DNA of 64,000 nucleotides. Source: an uncultured Bacteroidales bacterium (GTDB lineage Bacteria; Bacteroidota; Bacteroidia; Bacteroidales; UBA932). The translations under genes and the position numbers were made by a program. The stretch spans positions 62,001 through 126,000 of the forward strand of contig CALVDR010000006.1 of the NCBI GenBank assembly GCA_944326365.1. Direction: 5' to 3'. Under the pieces are notes generated by a model. That model made no database searches. It was not told the DNA's origin and worked only from the letters and a program-made list of their open reading frames with translations. The stretch's first letter is position 1. Every line of letters begins with the position of its first letter. This document shows positions 23,374 through 31,916 of this stretch, in pieces.

Positions 23374-24174
23374 ATGAAAAATTTTTTCATATCACTTGCA
23401 ACTATTGCAATGATGGCTTTCACCGCTCAGGTTGCAGCAGCCCAGACTGACACTACTGCTGTTCCTGATTCTGCGGCAGCAACAGAAGAAGTAGCTCCAG
23501 CCACTGAGGCAAATCCATTCGCAGCAGGACAGAGCGAGATTCCTCTTCACCAGCAGCTCAAGACCAAGTTCATCGAAGGTGGTCCTGGCTTCATGGCCTC
23601 CATCATCCTCTGCCTTATCTTCGGTCTGGCTATCTCTATCGAGAGAATCCTCTATCTGAGCTTCTCGAAGACAAACACGAAGAAGCTTCTTGAGAAGATC
23701 GAGGCTGCCCTCAATGAAGGCGGTGTAGAAGCTGCCAAGGAAGTGTGCCGCACTACCCGCGGACCGGTAGCAAGCATCTTCTATCAGGGTTTCCTCCGTA
23801 TGGATCAGGGCGTAGAGGTAGTAGAGAAGACTGTCGTTTCCTACGGTTCGGTTCAGATGAGCCTCATGGAGAACGGTCTTACCTGGGTTGCCCTCTTCAT
23901 CGCACTTTCCACATCTCTCGGATTCCTCGGAACCGTGGTAGGTATGGTCCAGGCATTCGATGCCATCCAGGCAGCAGGTGATATCTCACCTAACGTTGTG
24001 GCAGGAGGTATGAAGGTCGCTTTGATCACCACAGTCGGCGGTCTGATCGTTGCCATTATTCTCCAGGTATTCTACAACTATATCGTATCGAGAATCGACT
24101 CACTCTCCATCGATATGGAAGATGCATCGATCTCACTTGTAGATATTCTGGTTAAATATGAGAATAAAAAATAG
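23374..24174 (+). CDS. exbB: MotA/TolQ/ExbB-family proton channel protein
   Basis: A 266-residue inner-membrane protein: a cleavable-looking N-terminus rich in Ala (about 1-24), an acidic Ala/Thr linker, a membrane helix (about 70-90), a cytoplasmic region, then two helices (about 165-190 and 205-235) with the family pattern LTWVALFIALSTSLGFLGTVVGMV. It forms the proton channel that energises outer-membrane transport together with ExbD. It is followed by a small membrane protein and two exbD genes spaced 6-13 bp apart. Codon use is biased to preferred codons (GGT, CTC, ATC, GCA), suggesting high expression. Confidence 0.93.
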   Translation: MKNFFISLATIAMMAFTAQVAAAQTDTTAVPDSAAATEEVAPATEANPFAAGQSEIPLHQQLKTKFIEGGPGFMASIILCLIFGLAISIERILYLSFSKTNTKKLLEKIEAALNEGGVEAAKEVCRTTRGPVASIFYQGFLRMDQGVEVVEKTVVSYGSVQMSLMENGLTWVALFIALSTSLGFLGTVVGMVQAFDAIQAAGDISPNVVAGGMKVALITTVGGLIVAIILQVFYNYIVSRIDSLSIDMEDASISLVDILVKYENKK

Positions 24175-24180
24175 CAGACA

Positions 24181-24615
24181 ATGTCATCCAGCAAATTCGA
24201 GAAAATAGTAAAGATAATGTTATGGGTACTGATGATAGTCAGTACAGGCATAACAGTATGGGGCTACGTGGCAGGCTTTAACGATGCCTCTGTAGACACC
24301 CTGCTCTATTGGGCATATGTCCTGATAGTAGTAGGCATAGTAGCAGCCATCCTATTCGGTATCGCCATCAGCGCCATAAACAACCCTAAGAACCTTATCA
24401 AGATGGGTATTGAGCTCGTGGCTGTAGTAGTAGTGGTAGGCGCTGTCTACTTCCTCTCATCAGGAGCACCGGCAGTAGGATATGTCGGAAAAGAAGTCAG
24501 CCAGATGACACTGAAACTGACAGACACTGTGCTGAACCTTACTTATATCCTCTGCGCCGTGACAGTATTGGCCATCATAGGTGGTGGCGTATATAATGCA
24601 ATCCGCAATAAATAA
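24181..24615 (+). CDS. Small membrane protein of the exb cluster
   Basis: A 144-residue protein with four hydrophobic segments (about 10-32, 41-67, 75-96, 114-138) separated by short loops. It matches no family I can name. Its fixed place between exbB and exbD, 6 bp after one and 8 bp before the other, argues for a structural or assembly role in the Exb complex. Valine- and isoleucine-rich helices and no charged residues inside them make a transport role on its own less likely. Confidence 0.8.
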   Translation: MSSSKFEKIVKIMLWVLMIVSTGITVWGYVAGFNDASVDTLLYWAYVLIVVGIVAAILFGIAISAINNPKNLIKMGIELVAVVVVVGAVYFLSSGAPAVGYVGKEVSQMTLKLTDTVLNLTYILCAVTVLAIIGGGVYNAIRNK

Positions 24616-24623
24616 AGAAAACT

Positions 24624-25199
24624 ATGTCTAAGAAGACTCCAGAATTAAATTCAGCATCATCAGCGGACATTGCGTTCCTGCTGCTCTCTTACTTCCTGAT
24701 GACGACTACCATGAATCAGGATTCGGGACTGCAGCGCCGTCTTCCGCCTATCCCTGATGAAAATCAGGAGGTGCAGGACCAGAAAGTCAACAGGAGGAAT
24801 ATCATCATCGTGAGGATCAACTCCGCTGACAGGCTGTTCGCTGGTAATGAACCGATGGATGTCAGCTTTCTGAAAGACAAAGTAAAGGAATTCCTGGTAA
24901 ACCCTAACAATGACCCTAACCTTCCGGAAAGGACTCCGAAAGAGATCGAAGGTTTCGGGACATACAATGTTTCGAAGGGCATCATATCCCTGCAGAACGA
25001 CCGAGGTACGAGTTACAAGGCATATATCGCCGTACAGAACGAACTCGTGAAGGCCGTGAACGAACTCAGGGATGAATTTGCGAAAGCGCACTTCGGAAAA
25101 GCGTATCTGAACTTGAACTCAGATCAACAGGCTATTGTCAGGGAGGCCATTCCTCAGAATATATCTGAGGCCGAGCCTAAGGATGTATCTAAAAACTAA
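24624..25199 (+). CDS. exbD: ExbD/TolR-family biopolymer transport protein, first copy
   Basis: A 191-residue protein with one N-terminal membrane helix (about 12-32), containing the proton-carrying Asp in SSADIAFLLLSYF, and a periplasmic domain. Between them is a proline- and Gln-rich stretch (RRLPPIPDENQEVQDQ). It is longer than the second copy because of an extended C-terminal region. It works with ExbB and a TonB protein to energise outer-membrane receptors. Two non-identical ExbD proteins in tandem are common in Bacteroidota and may assemble as a mixed dimer (inference). Confidence 0.92.
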   Translation: MSKKTPELNSASSADIAFLLLSYFLMTTTMNQDSGLQRRLPPIPDENQEVQDQKVNRRNIIIVRINSADRLFAGNEPMDVSFLKDKVKEFLVNPNNDPNLPERTPKEIEGFGTYNVSKGIISLQNDRGTSYKAYIAVQNELVKAVNELRDEFAKAHFGKAYLNLNSDQQAIVREAIPQNISEAEPKDVSKN

Positions 25200-25212
25200 A
25201 GGAGAATAGATT

Positions 25213-25683
25213 ATGGCAAAGTTTGGAGGAAAAGGAGATAAAAAATCCGTTCCAGGTTTGACCACAGCGTCAATGTCCGATATCGTGTTCATGCTTCTGT
25301 TCTTCTTCATGGTGACTACCAGTATGCGTGAAACCGAGAATAAGGTCATGGTGAATCTTCCGGAAGCTTCCGAAGTAGCTAAGCTTGAACGCAAGGACCT
25401 GACTTCTTATATCAACATCGGATCACCGATCGCATCCCTTCAGAGAATGTACGGTACCGATGCACGTATACAGTTGAACGATTCTTTCAAGTCAGTTGAC
25501 GAAATCCGTGACTTCATCGCAGCGGAACGCGACGCGATGAGTGAAGTGGACAGACAGTATATGACAGTATCAATAAGGGCAGACGCTGACGTCAGGATGG
25601 GTATCATCACAGACGTGAAGCAGGAACTGAGAAGATGCTCTGCACTTAAGATCATGTACGCCGCCAGAAAAGCAGCAGAATAA
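25213..25683 (+). CDS. exbD: ExbD/TolR-family biopolymer transport protein, second copy
   Basis: A 156-residue ExbD paralogue. The membrane helix carries the essential Asp in ASMSDIVFMLLFFFMVTT. The periplasmic domain (about 50-150) has the usual strand-helix pattern. It is the last gene of the cluster; a strong terminator follows 19 bases after the stop codon. Confidence 0.92.
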   Translation: MAKFGGKGDKKSVPGLTTASMSDIVFMLLFFFMVTTSMRETENKVMVNLPEASEVAKLERKDLTSYINIGSPIASLQRMYGTDARIQLNDSFKSVDEIRDFIAAERDAMSEVDRQYMTVSIRADADVRMGIITDVKQELRRCSALKIMYAARKAAE

Positions 25684-25702
25684 TACTGGCTGACAGCAAC
25701 CG

Positions 25703-25744
25703 GACAGAGGAAATTCAAATTTCGGATTTCCTCTGTCTTTTTTT
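25703..25744 (+). terminator. Intrinsic terminator of the exb cluster
   Basis: A perfect 12-bp stem (GACAGAGGAAAT, 25703-25714; ATTTCCTCTGTC, 25726-25737) with an 11-base loop, followed by seven T residues. Confidence 0.93.
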
Positions 25745-25757
25745 ATCCGGAAAATGT

Positions 25758-25765
25758 TAAATTTG
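25758..25765 (+). promoter_or_regulatory. -7 box for the alkaline phosphatase gene
   Basis: TAAATTTG is a perfect TAnnTTTG box, 26 bases before the ATG. The -33 position falls in the T-run of the preceding terminator and has no TTTG. Confidence 0.55.
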
Positions 25766-25791
25766 CCGAACTTGAACAAAACTGGAATAAA

Positions 25792-27036
25792 ATGAGTAAA
25801 GTGAGAAAAAGTACAGTAGCAGGCATCATCTGTGGTGTACTGCTTGTTGCAGCATGTGTAGTGATAGCCAACATGGGTAATCACAATGCCGGAGAAAACG
25901 GGAAACCGGCCAAATATATCTTCCTGTTCATCGGTGACGGAATGGGAGCTACCCACGTAGCTGCAGCCGAATCCTACCAGTCATACCTTGAAGGCGGACA
26001 CGGGTTCAGACAGGTATCCTTCTCGAAATTCCCTGTGCTGGGAATGGCGACCACATATTCTGCAAACAAGAACATAACATGCTCCTCGGCCGCAGGCACA
26101 GCCATAAGCTGCGGAGAGAAGACGAACAACGGAATGCTCGGAATAAACCCGGCCGGTGACACGCTTACAAGCATAGCCAAAATCCTTCAGGAGCGCGGCT
26201 ACAAGGTAGGTATCATGAGCTCGGTGCCGGTAAACCACGCTACTCCGGCGGCATTCTACGGACATAACTCAAGCCGCCATGACTACTATGGCATCACAGA
26301 GGAAATACCTGCAAGCGGCTACGAATTCTTCGGCGGCTCAGGATTCATCGACTATGCCGGCAAAGACGGAAAGAAAACAGGAAGCGAAGAACTTCTGGAG
26401 AGCCAGGGCTACACCGTATGCTTCGGAAAGAAGGAATACGATGAAGCCATACGGAACGGAGCGGAGCATATAGTACTCTGCCAGGAGGCTTACAAGGGAA
26501 TAAGCACCCCGACATATACGGTAAAGGCCGACCCTGAATCTACAATAGAATCAGAAGACATGATGAAAAGATGTCTGGAATTCCTGGGAGACGAGAAGCC
26601 GTTCTTCATCATGTACGAACAGGGTGAAATCGACTGGGCAGCCCACAGCAACAAGACCATGCCGATGGTGGAAAGCGTACAGAAACTGGATGACGCTGTG
26701 GAAGTGGCAGTGGAATTCTACAGACAGCATCCTGACGAGACTCTCATACTCGTGACTGCAGACCATGAGACAGGCGGAATCACACTCGGCTCTACAACGA
26801 AGCCGGATGACAATCTCCAGTGGGCACTTCTGGACAGTGCATGGAAGGCTGATGACTATTCCAACACGCTGGACTATGACAGCAACAGGGCACTCAACGA
26901 ATCCGCTTACATAGGATGGACTACTACGGGACATACAGGCGGACCTGTTCCAGTCTATGCATTAGGTGCCGGAGCCGAAAGATTCGGCGGAAGGTATGAC
27001 AATACCGAGATCATGAGGAAAATATTGGCTGAATAG
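25792..27036 (+). CDS. Alkaline phosphatase
   Basis: A 414-residue metal-dependent phosphatase. The metal site FIGDGMG is near residue 45, the nucleophile is Ser99 in CSSAAGTA (the Asp that precedes it in E. coli PhoA is Ser98 here), and EQGEIDWAAHSN, TADHETGG and TGHTGGPV supply the remaining metal ligands. The N-terminal hydrophobic segment (about 8-28) is a signal or anchor; a Cys near residue 22 leaves a lipoprotein possible. It acts in the periplasm, releasing phosphate from esters. No Pho-box-like repeat was recognised upstream. Transcribed alone. Confidence 0.9.
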   Translation: MSKVRKSTVAGIICGVLLVAACVVIANMGNHNAGENGKPAKYIFLFIGDGMGATHVAAAESYQSYLEGGHGFRQVSFSKFPVLGMATTYSANKNITCSSAAGTAISCGEKTNNGMLGINPAGDTLTSIAKILQERGYKVGIMSSVPVNHATPAAFYGHNSSRHDYYGITEEIPASGYEFFGGSGFIDYAGKDGKKTGSEELLESQGYTVCFGKKEYDEAIRNGAEHIVLCQEAYKGISTPTYTVKADPESTIESEDMMKRCLEFLGDEKPFFIMYEQGEIDWAAHSNKTMPMVESVQKLDDAVEVAVEFYRQHPDETLILVTADHETGGITLGSTTKPDDNLQWALLDSAWKADDYSNTLDYDSNRALNESAYIGWTTTGHTGGPVPVYALGAGAERFGGRYDNTEIMRKILAE

Positions 27037-27055
27037 GCGGAAAATCTTAAATTTG
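27024..27055 (+). promoter_or_regulatory. Promoter for asnS
   Basis: ATTG (27024-27027), 20 bases, TAAATTTG (27048-27055). The -33 box lies in the last codons of the alkaline phosphatase gene. Predicted start about 27061; leader about 50 bases. Confidence 0.7.
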
Positions 27056-27111
27056 CATGATTTTTCATTGCCCGGAACGGGCTGGTATGACTAAAAATTG
27101 AGGATACGAAT

Positions 27112-28497
27112 ATGATACGGACGAAAGTCAAGGACCTGCTAAAAAGCGAGCCAGGACATGAAGTGACAGCGAAAGGCTGGGTGAGGACGAAAAGGGGAAA
27201 CAAGAACATAGCTTTCATAGCCCTGAATGACGGCTCGACCATAAACAACATACAGATAGTCGTAGAAACAGCGAACTTCAGCGAGGAGCTCCTGAAAAAG
27301 ATCACGACCGGAGCCTGCATAGCCGTCAACGGCGATCTGGTGAAGTCTGTCGGAAGCGGTCAGGCAGTGGAGATTCAGGCAAAGGAGATAACACTGTACG
27401 GCGAAGCGGATCCTGACACTTATCCGCTGCAGAAGAAGGGCCATTCCATGGAGTTCCTCAGAACGATAGCACATCTCAGGCCGAGAACGAACACTTTCGG
27501 AGCTGTGCTGAGGATCAGGCACGCCATGGCTTTTGCCATACACAAATACTTCAATGACAAGGGCTTCGTGTATCTGCACACTCCTATCATCACGGCTTCG
27601 GACTGCGAAGGTGCCGGCGAAATGTTCCAGGTGACCACCCTCGACATGAAGAATCCGCCGATGAAGGAAAACGGACAGATAGACTATTCCCAGGACTTTT
27701 TCGGAAGGCAGACAAGCCTGACGGTCAGCGGACAGCTCGAAGGCGAGCTCGGTGCCATGGCGCTCGGCGAGATTTATACTTTCGGGCCTACATTCAGGGC
27801 TGAGAACTCGAACACGCCGAGACATCTGGCAGAATTCTGGATGATAGAGCCGGAAATGGCCTTCTATGAGATAGAAGACAATATGGAACTTGCCGAGGAC
27901 TTCATCAAGTCTCTTGTAAAATATGCGCTGGAAAACTGCATGGACGATATCAGGTTCCTGAACGACATGTTCGACAAGGAACTGATCGAAAGGCTGGAAA
28001 GTGTCATCAAGACGGATTTCGTAAGGCTGACGTACACGGAAGGAATAAAGATTCTGGAAGAATCCGGCGAAAAGTTCGAATATCCGGTAAGTTGGGGTGT
28101 GGACCTGCAGAGCGAACATGAGAGATATCTGGTAGAGAAACATTTCAAGAGGCCTGTCATCATGACAGACTATCCTAAGGATATCAAGGCATTCTACATG
28201 AAGCAGAATGATGACGGAAAGACTGTCAGGGGCATGGATGTCCTCTTCCCTAAAATCGGTGAAATCATCGGCGGTTCGGAAAGGGAGTCTTCGCTGGAGA
28301 AACTTGAAGCCAGGATTTCCGAATTGGGCATGAGCAGGGACACTCTGGAATGGTATCTCGATACCAGAAGATTCGGGGCTGCGCCTCACAGCGGCTTCGG
28401 GCTCGGCTTTGAGAGGCTTCTGCTCTTCGTCACGGGAATGAGCAACATCAGAGACGTCATTCCGTTCCCGAGAACGCCTAAGAACGCCGAATTCTAG
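27112..28497 (+). CDS. asnS: Asparaginyl-tRNA synthetase
   Basis: A 461-residue class IIb aminoacyl-tRNA synthetase. It has an N-terminal OB-fold anticodon-binding domain (about 15-110) and a catalytic domain with motif 2 ([21 protein letters not shown], shown in part) and motif 3 ([10 protein letters not shown]) near the C-terminus. A Pro/Met/Asn-rich insertion near residues 180-200 is usual for bacterial AsnRS. It charges tRNA-Asn directly. The udk gene follows 28 bp later. Confidence 0.96.
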   Translation: MIRTKVKDLLKSEPGHEVTAKGWVRTKRGNKNIAFIALNDGSTINNIQIVVETANFSEELLKKITTGACIAVNGDLVKSVGSGQAVEIQAKEITLYGEADPDTYPLQKKGHSMEFLRTIAHLRPRTNTFGAVLRIRHAMAFAIHKYFNDKGFVYLHTPIITASDCEGAGEMFQVTTLDMKNPPMKENGQIDYSQDFFGRQTSLTVSGQLEGELGAMALGEIYTFGPTFRAENSNTPRHLAEFWMIEPEMAFYEIEDNMELAEDFIKSLVKYALENCMDDIRFLNDMFDKELIERLESVIKTDFVRLTYTEGIKILEESGEKFEYPVSWGVDLQSEHERYLVEKHFKRPVIMTDYPKDIKAFYMKQNDDGKTVRGMDVLFPKIGEIIGGSERESSLEKLEARISELGMSRDTLEWYLDTRRFGAAPHSGFGLGFERLLLFVTGMSNIRDVIPFPRTPKNAEF

Positions 28498-28525
28498 AAG
28501 AATCCAAAACGAAAAACCACAGGAT

Positions 28526-29152
28526 ATGTTAGTCATCGGAATAGCTGGAGGTTCAGGGTCTGGCAAGACCACGGTAGTACAGGCCATCACGGCACAGCTT
28601 CATGAGAAGGTAGTAGTGATTCCGCAGGATTCCTATTACAAGGACTCCAGCTATCTCCCGTTGGAGGAGAGGCAGAAGGTGAATTTCGACCATCCGGACT
28701 CGATAGACTTCAACCTTCTGAACGAACATCTGAGGTGTCTCAAGCGCGGGGAAACGATAGAGCAGCCGGTATATTCCTATCTCACTTGCTCAAGGTCAAA
28801 AACCGAGACTGTGACAGTAAGGCCTGCCGATGTCATCATCATAGAAGGGATACTTGTCTTCACATGCGCGGAACTCAGGGACCAGATGGATATCAAGATT
28901 TTCGTGGATGCCGATGATGATGACAGGCTCATGAGGGTGATGGCAAGGGATATCCTCGAAAGAGGGAAAACAGTGGAAACGGTGATCCAGAGATACACGA
29001 AGACCGTAAAGCCCATGTACCTCCAGTTCATCGAGCCGAGCAAGCGCTACGCCGACATCATCATTCCGCAGGGAGGACACAACAAGGTGGCTATAGACAT
29101 CATATCCGCCACTATCGAAAAGGCACTTCACAAGAACGGAAGCCGGAAGTGA
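28526..29152 (+). CDS. udk: Uridine kinase
   Basis: A 208-residue P-loop kinase: Walker A GIAGGSGSGKTT (about 5-16), the VVIPQDSYYKD acceptor segment, FDHPDSIDF and a lid with RDILERGKT. It phosphorylates uridine and cytidine to monophosphates in pyrimidine salvage. The stop codon overlaps the GTG start of the next gene (GTGA), so translation is coupled. Confidence 0.95.
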   Translation: MLVIGIAGGSGSGKTTVVQAITAQLHEKVVVIPQDSYYKDSSYLPLEERQKVNFDHPDSIDFNLLNEHLRCLKRGETIEQPVYSYLTCSRSKTETVTVRPADVIIIEGILVFTCAELRDQMDIKIFVDADDDDRLMRVMARDILERGKTVETVIQRYTKTVKPMYLQFIEPSKRYADIIIPQGGHNKVAIDIISATIEKALHKNGSRK

Positions 29153-29895
29153 AAATATCGACAGAAGACAAATCAGGACTGTACCTGACCGTGATTCTCC
29201 ACCTCGGAGTGCTGATTGTGCTGCTCATAGCGCAGATCAGTTCTACCCTGCGTGGAGAATCGTCGTATCTTCTGGACTTCTCCGCCATCGAAGAACAGGA
29301 ACAGGAGGAGCAGGAAACGGAATTCAAGGAAAGTGTCAGCGAAAGGCTGGACAGACTCATTGCAGCGGCCTCCGCCGCGCCCATGACCGGCGTAAGCAGT
29401 CATGAGGAAATCAGGAACATAGCCGTAGATGCCGGCAACGGACATCTGCAGGACGACAGGAACACTGACGCAGACCAGCTGTACAGAGACATCGAAAGGC
29501 TGGACAGGGAGCTGAAAAGCGGAGCTTATGCCCGGGAAATAGACCATTCCGGCGATTATGCCGCCCTGCCGGAAAGCGTAGGGAAGGAAAGCGGGGACAG
29601 GCAGGAAGTCTACACCGGTCCTTCCGTCGTATCGTATTCTCTTGACGGCAGGAAAGCCATCCACCTGTCCATACCGGCATACAGATGTCCAGGCGGAGGG
29701 GATGTGACTGTCAGAATCACGGTAAGCCAGTCCGGCACAGTAGAAGCAGCCGATATAGTGGATGAACTGTCATCCGGTGACCGGTGCCTGAGGGAATATG
29801 CAAAAAGGGCTGCACGCCTTTCCCGTTTCACGGCTTCGACGTCAGCCCCCAGAAAACAGTTCGGTGACATAGTCTACCGGTTTATAGCCCAGTAG
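29149..29895 (+). CDS. TonB-like energy transducer
   Basis: A 248-residue protein with one N-terminal membrane helix (about 12-32), an acidic, Glu/Gln-rich linker (about 45-65), a variable charged periplasmic region and a C-terminal domain (about 165-248) resembling the TonB C-terminus (GGGDVTVRITVSQSGTVEAA). The proline-rich spacer of classical TonB is absent. It probably links ExbB/ExbD to outer-membrane receptors or envelope machinery. GTG start at 29149 overlaps the udk stop. The 3' end overlaps the convergent S41 protease gene by 14 bp. Confidence 0.7.
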   Translation: MKISTEDKSGLYLTVILHLGVLIVLLIAQISSTLRGESSYLLDFSAIEEQEQEEQETEFKESVSERLDRLIAAASAAPMTGVSSHEEIRNIAVDAGNGHLQDDRNTDADQLYRDIERLDRELKSGAYAREIDHSGDYAALPESVGKESGDRQEVYTGPSVVSYSLDGRKAIHLSIPAYRCPGGGDVTVRITVSQSGTVEAADIVDELSSGDRCLREYAKRAARLSRFTASTSAPRKQFGDIVYRFIAQ

Positions 29896-31462
29896 TTTTC
29901 AAGGCCACCTTGATGGTTTCGTCTATTTCCAGATAGAATCTGTAGAATGCCTCGTCCTCCAGTTTGGAATACCGTCCTACAAGGGCGCGTATCTGCGGCA
30001 TCATATAGGTGTCGAAATCCGGAACCTCGTTCTTTTTCAGCACGACCCCCTCCTTTGCCGCATAATCCAGGAATTTCGTCCTGAGATCAAGGGCGTCGAG
30101 ATATCTGCTGAGAGAATCGAAATCATCTATGGACGCAAGAGTCCTGCGGTAACGGTCAAACATGGCTGAAGCGAATCTGACCTGAAGGGATTTCCTGTTC
30201 GCCTCGATGAAGAAACCGCTTGCTTTGGTCGTATCCATAGGCACGAAAACGTCAGGTATGATTCCGCCGCCGCCGTACACTACCCTGCCTCCCTTCGTAT
30301 AGTATTCCCGGGACTTGTCCACTTTCATGCTGTCTGCATCCGTCATTTCGCCGTGGGCATAGCGCTCGTAAATGTCATAGGCATAGTCATCAGAGTACGG
30401 TTTCTGTATGCATCTGCCAGACGGGGTATAGAAACGGGAAACGGTAAGCCTGATTCCCGAGCCGTCGGTGAAATTTACAGGCTCCTGCACCAGACCTTTC
30501 CCGAAAGATCTGCGGCCTACTATCACTCCCCTGTCATTGTCCTGAATGGCACCTGCGAAAATCTCGCTGGATGAGGCGGATGACTCGTTTATCAGCACAT
30601 CCAGAGCGATATCCTTCAGTTTTCCGGAACCGTCGGCTTCAAAATCCTGGCGAGGTCTGTGGAGACCTTCCATATAGACTATCTGATCCCCTTTCCCAAG
30701 GAATTCGTTGCATACCAGAAAAGCCTGGTCGAAATATCCGCCGGTATTGTCCCTGAGGTCGAAGATCAGCCGCGTCATTCCTTCGGAAAGGAGTTTGTCC
30801 ACGGCACCGGAGAACTCGAAATATGTCGTTCTGGTGAATTTCGACAGGCGGATATAGCCGGTAGTATCGTTTATCATGAATGCCGCATCCACACAGTGGA
30901 CAGGAATCTTTCCTCTGGTTATTTCAAAAGGAATATCAGTACCGTCACGTCTGACCGTTATCCCCACCTTCGTACCTGCAGGGCCCTTCATTCTGGCTAC
31001 CATGCTGTCCTGCGGAGTCTTGTTCCCCGCTATGACAGCCGTATCCACTTTCAGTATCCTGTCTCCCTGCAGAAGCCCAGCCTTCTCGGACGGGCCGCCG
31101 GGGATGACACTCAGTACTATGGCAGTGTCATTAGGGACGTTGAACTGGATTCCTATCCCCTCGAAATTCCCTGCCAGTTCTGTTTCCGAGGCCTCGAGCT
31201 GGACAGGTGGAAGGTACACGGTATGCGGGTCGAGTTTCGACAGTGCGGCTATCACGGCTGCGTCGGTCATCGACTTCTTGTCTATGGTATCCACATAGTT
31301 CCTTTCGACTTCCTGGAGAATAAGGTTAAGCTTGCGCCAACGGTTGTAGTCTCCGTCGAACTTCTTCCTGCTGTCGGTGAATTTCACCACGACCAGTGTC
31401 GCAAGTACGCCGAGGACAATGCCGAGCATTGCCGTCAGAAGTGTATAGTTCCTGTTGTTCAT
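29882..31462 (-). CDS. S41-family C-terminal processing protease
   Basis: A 526-residue serine protease with an N-terminal signal-anchor (about 8-27), a PDZ domain (about 85-165, IVLSVIPGGPSEKAGLLQGD) and the S41 catalytic core. The catalytic pair is the Ser in INESSASSSEIFAG and the Lys in RRSFGKGL. The last 150 residues form a helical C-terminal extension common in Bacteroidota Ctp proteins. It cleaves C-terminal peptides of periplasmic proteins. It lies 41 bp after the dCMP deaminase gene on the same strand. Confidence 0.93.
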   Translation of the reverse strand: MNNRNYTLLTAMLGIVLGVLATLVVVKFTDSRKKFDGDYNRWRKLNLILQEVERNYVDTIDKKSMTDAAVIAALSKLDPHTVYLPPVQLEASETELAGNFEGIGIQFNVPNDTAIVLSVIPGGPSEKAGLLQGDRILKVDTAVIAGNKTPQDSMVARMKGPAGTKVGITVRRDGTDIPFEITRGKIPVHCVDAAFMINDTTGYIRLSKFTRTTYFEFSGAVDKLLSEGMTRLIFDLRDNTGGYFDQAFLVCNEFLGKGDQIVYMEGLHRPRQDFEADGSGKLKDIALDVLINESSASSSEIFAGAIQDNDRGVIVGRRSFGKGLVQEPVNFTDGSGIRLTVSRFYTPSGRCIQKPYSDDYAYDIYERYAHGEMTDADSMKVDKSREYYTKGGRVVYGGGGIIPDVFVPMDTTKASGFFIEANRKSLQVRFASAMFDRYRRTLASIDDFDSLSRYLDALDLRTKFLDYAAKEGVVLKKNEVPDFDTYMMPQIRALVGRYSKLEDEAFYRFYLEIDETIKVALKTTGL

Positions 31463-31503
31463 TACTTGTCAAATTCGTTTCTGTAAGCAGGCCGGCACGG
31501 ACG

Positions 31504-31908
31504 TCAGTCGACCTTTTCCACTTCAATACCCGCTTTTCTCAGCAGATCCACACCATCGGTAAGACGATACTCGTCACGATAGACTACGCGTGTGATTCCG
31601 GCCTGGATGATAAGCTTGGCACATTCAAGGCATGGAGAAGCCGTCACATACAGGGTAGAGCCCTGGCTGCTGTTCCCGGACTTGGCCACCTTGGTGATGG
31701 CATTGGCCTCGGCATGGAGCACGTAAGGTTTCGTGACCCCGTTCTCATCTTCGCAGATATTCTCGAATCCGGACGGCGTACCGTTGTAGCCGTCCGAGAT
31801 TATCATCCTGTCCTTGACTATAAGGGCGCCTACCTGCCTGCGCTTGCAGTAGGAATTCTGCGCCCATATGGCTGCCATCTTCAGATAGCTGTGATCGAAC
31901 TTCTCCAT
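31504..31908 (-). CDS. Deoxycytidylate deaminase (ComEB-like)
   Basis: A 134-residue zinc deaminase. The zinc ligands are the His and proton-shuttling Glu in LHAEANA and the two Cys in SPCLECA. The N-terminal RRQVGALIVKD and the GYNGTPSG substrate loop identify the dCMP deaminase family, which makes dUMP for thymidylate synthesis. ComEB-type proteins are often named from competence operons but act in nucleotide metabolism. Gaps are 8 bp to the ligase gene upstream and 41 bp to the protease gene downstream, so one transcript is likely. Confidence 0.9.
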   Translation of the reverse strand: MEKFDHSYLKMAAIWAQNSYCKRRQVGALIVKDRMIISDGYNGTPSGFENICEDENGVTKPYVLHAEANAITKVAKSGNSSQGSTLYVTASPCLECAKLIIQAGITRVVYRDEYRLTDGVDLLRKAGIEVEKVD

Positions 31909-31916
31909 AAGTCCGG

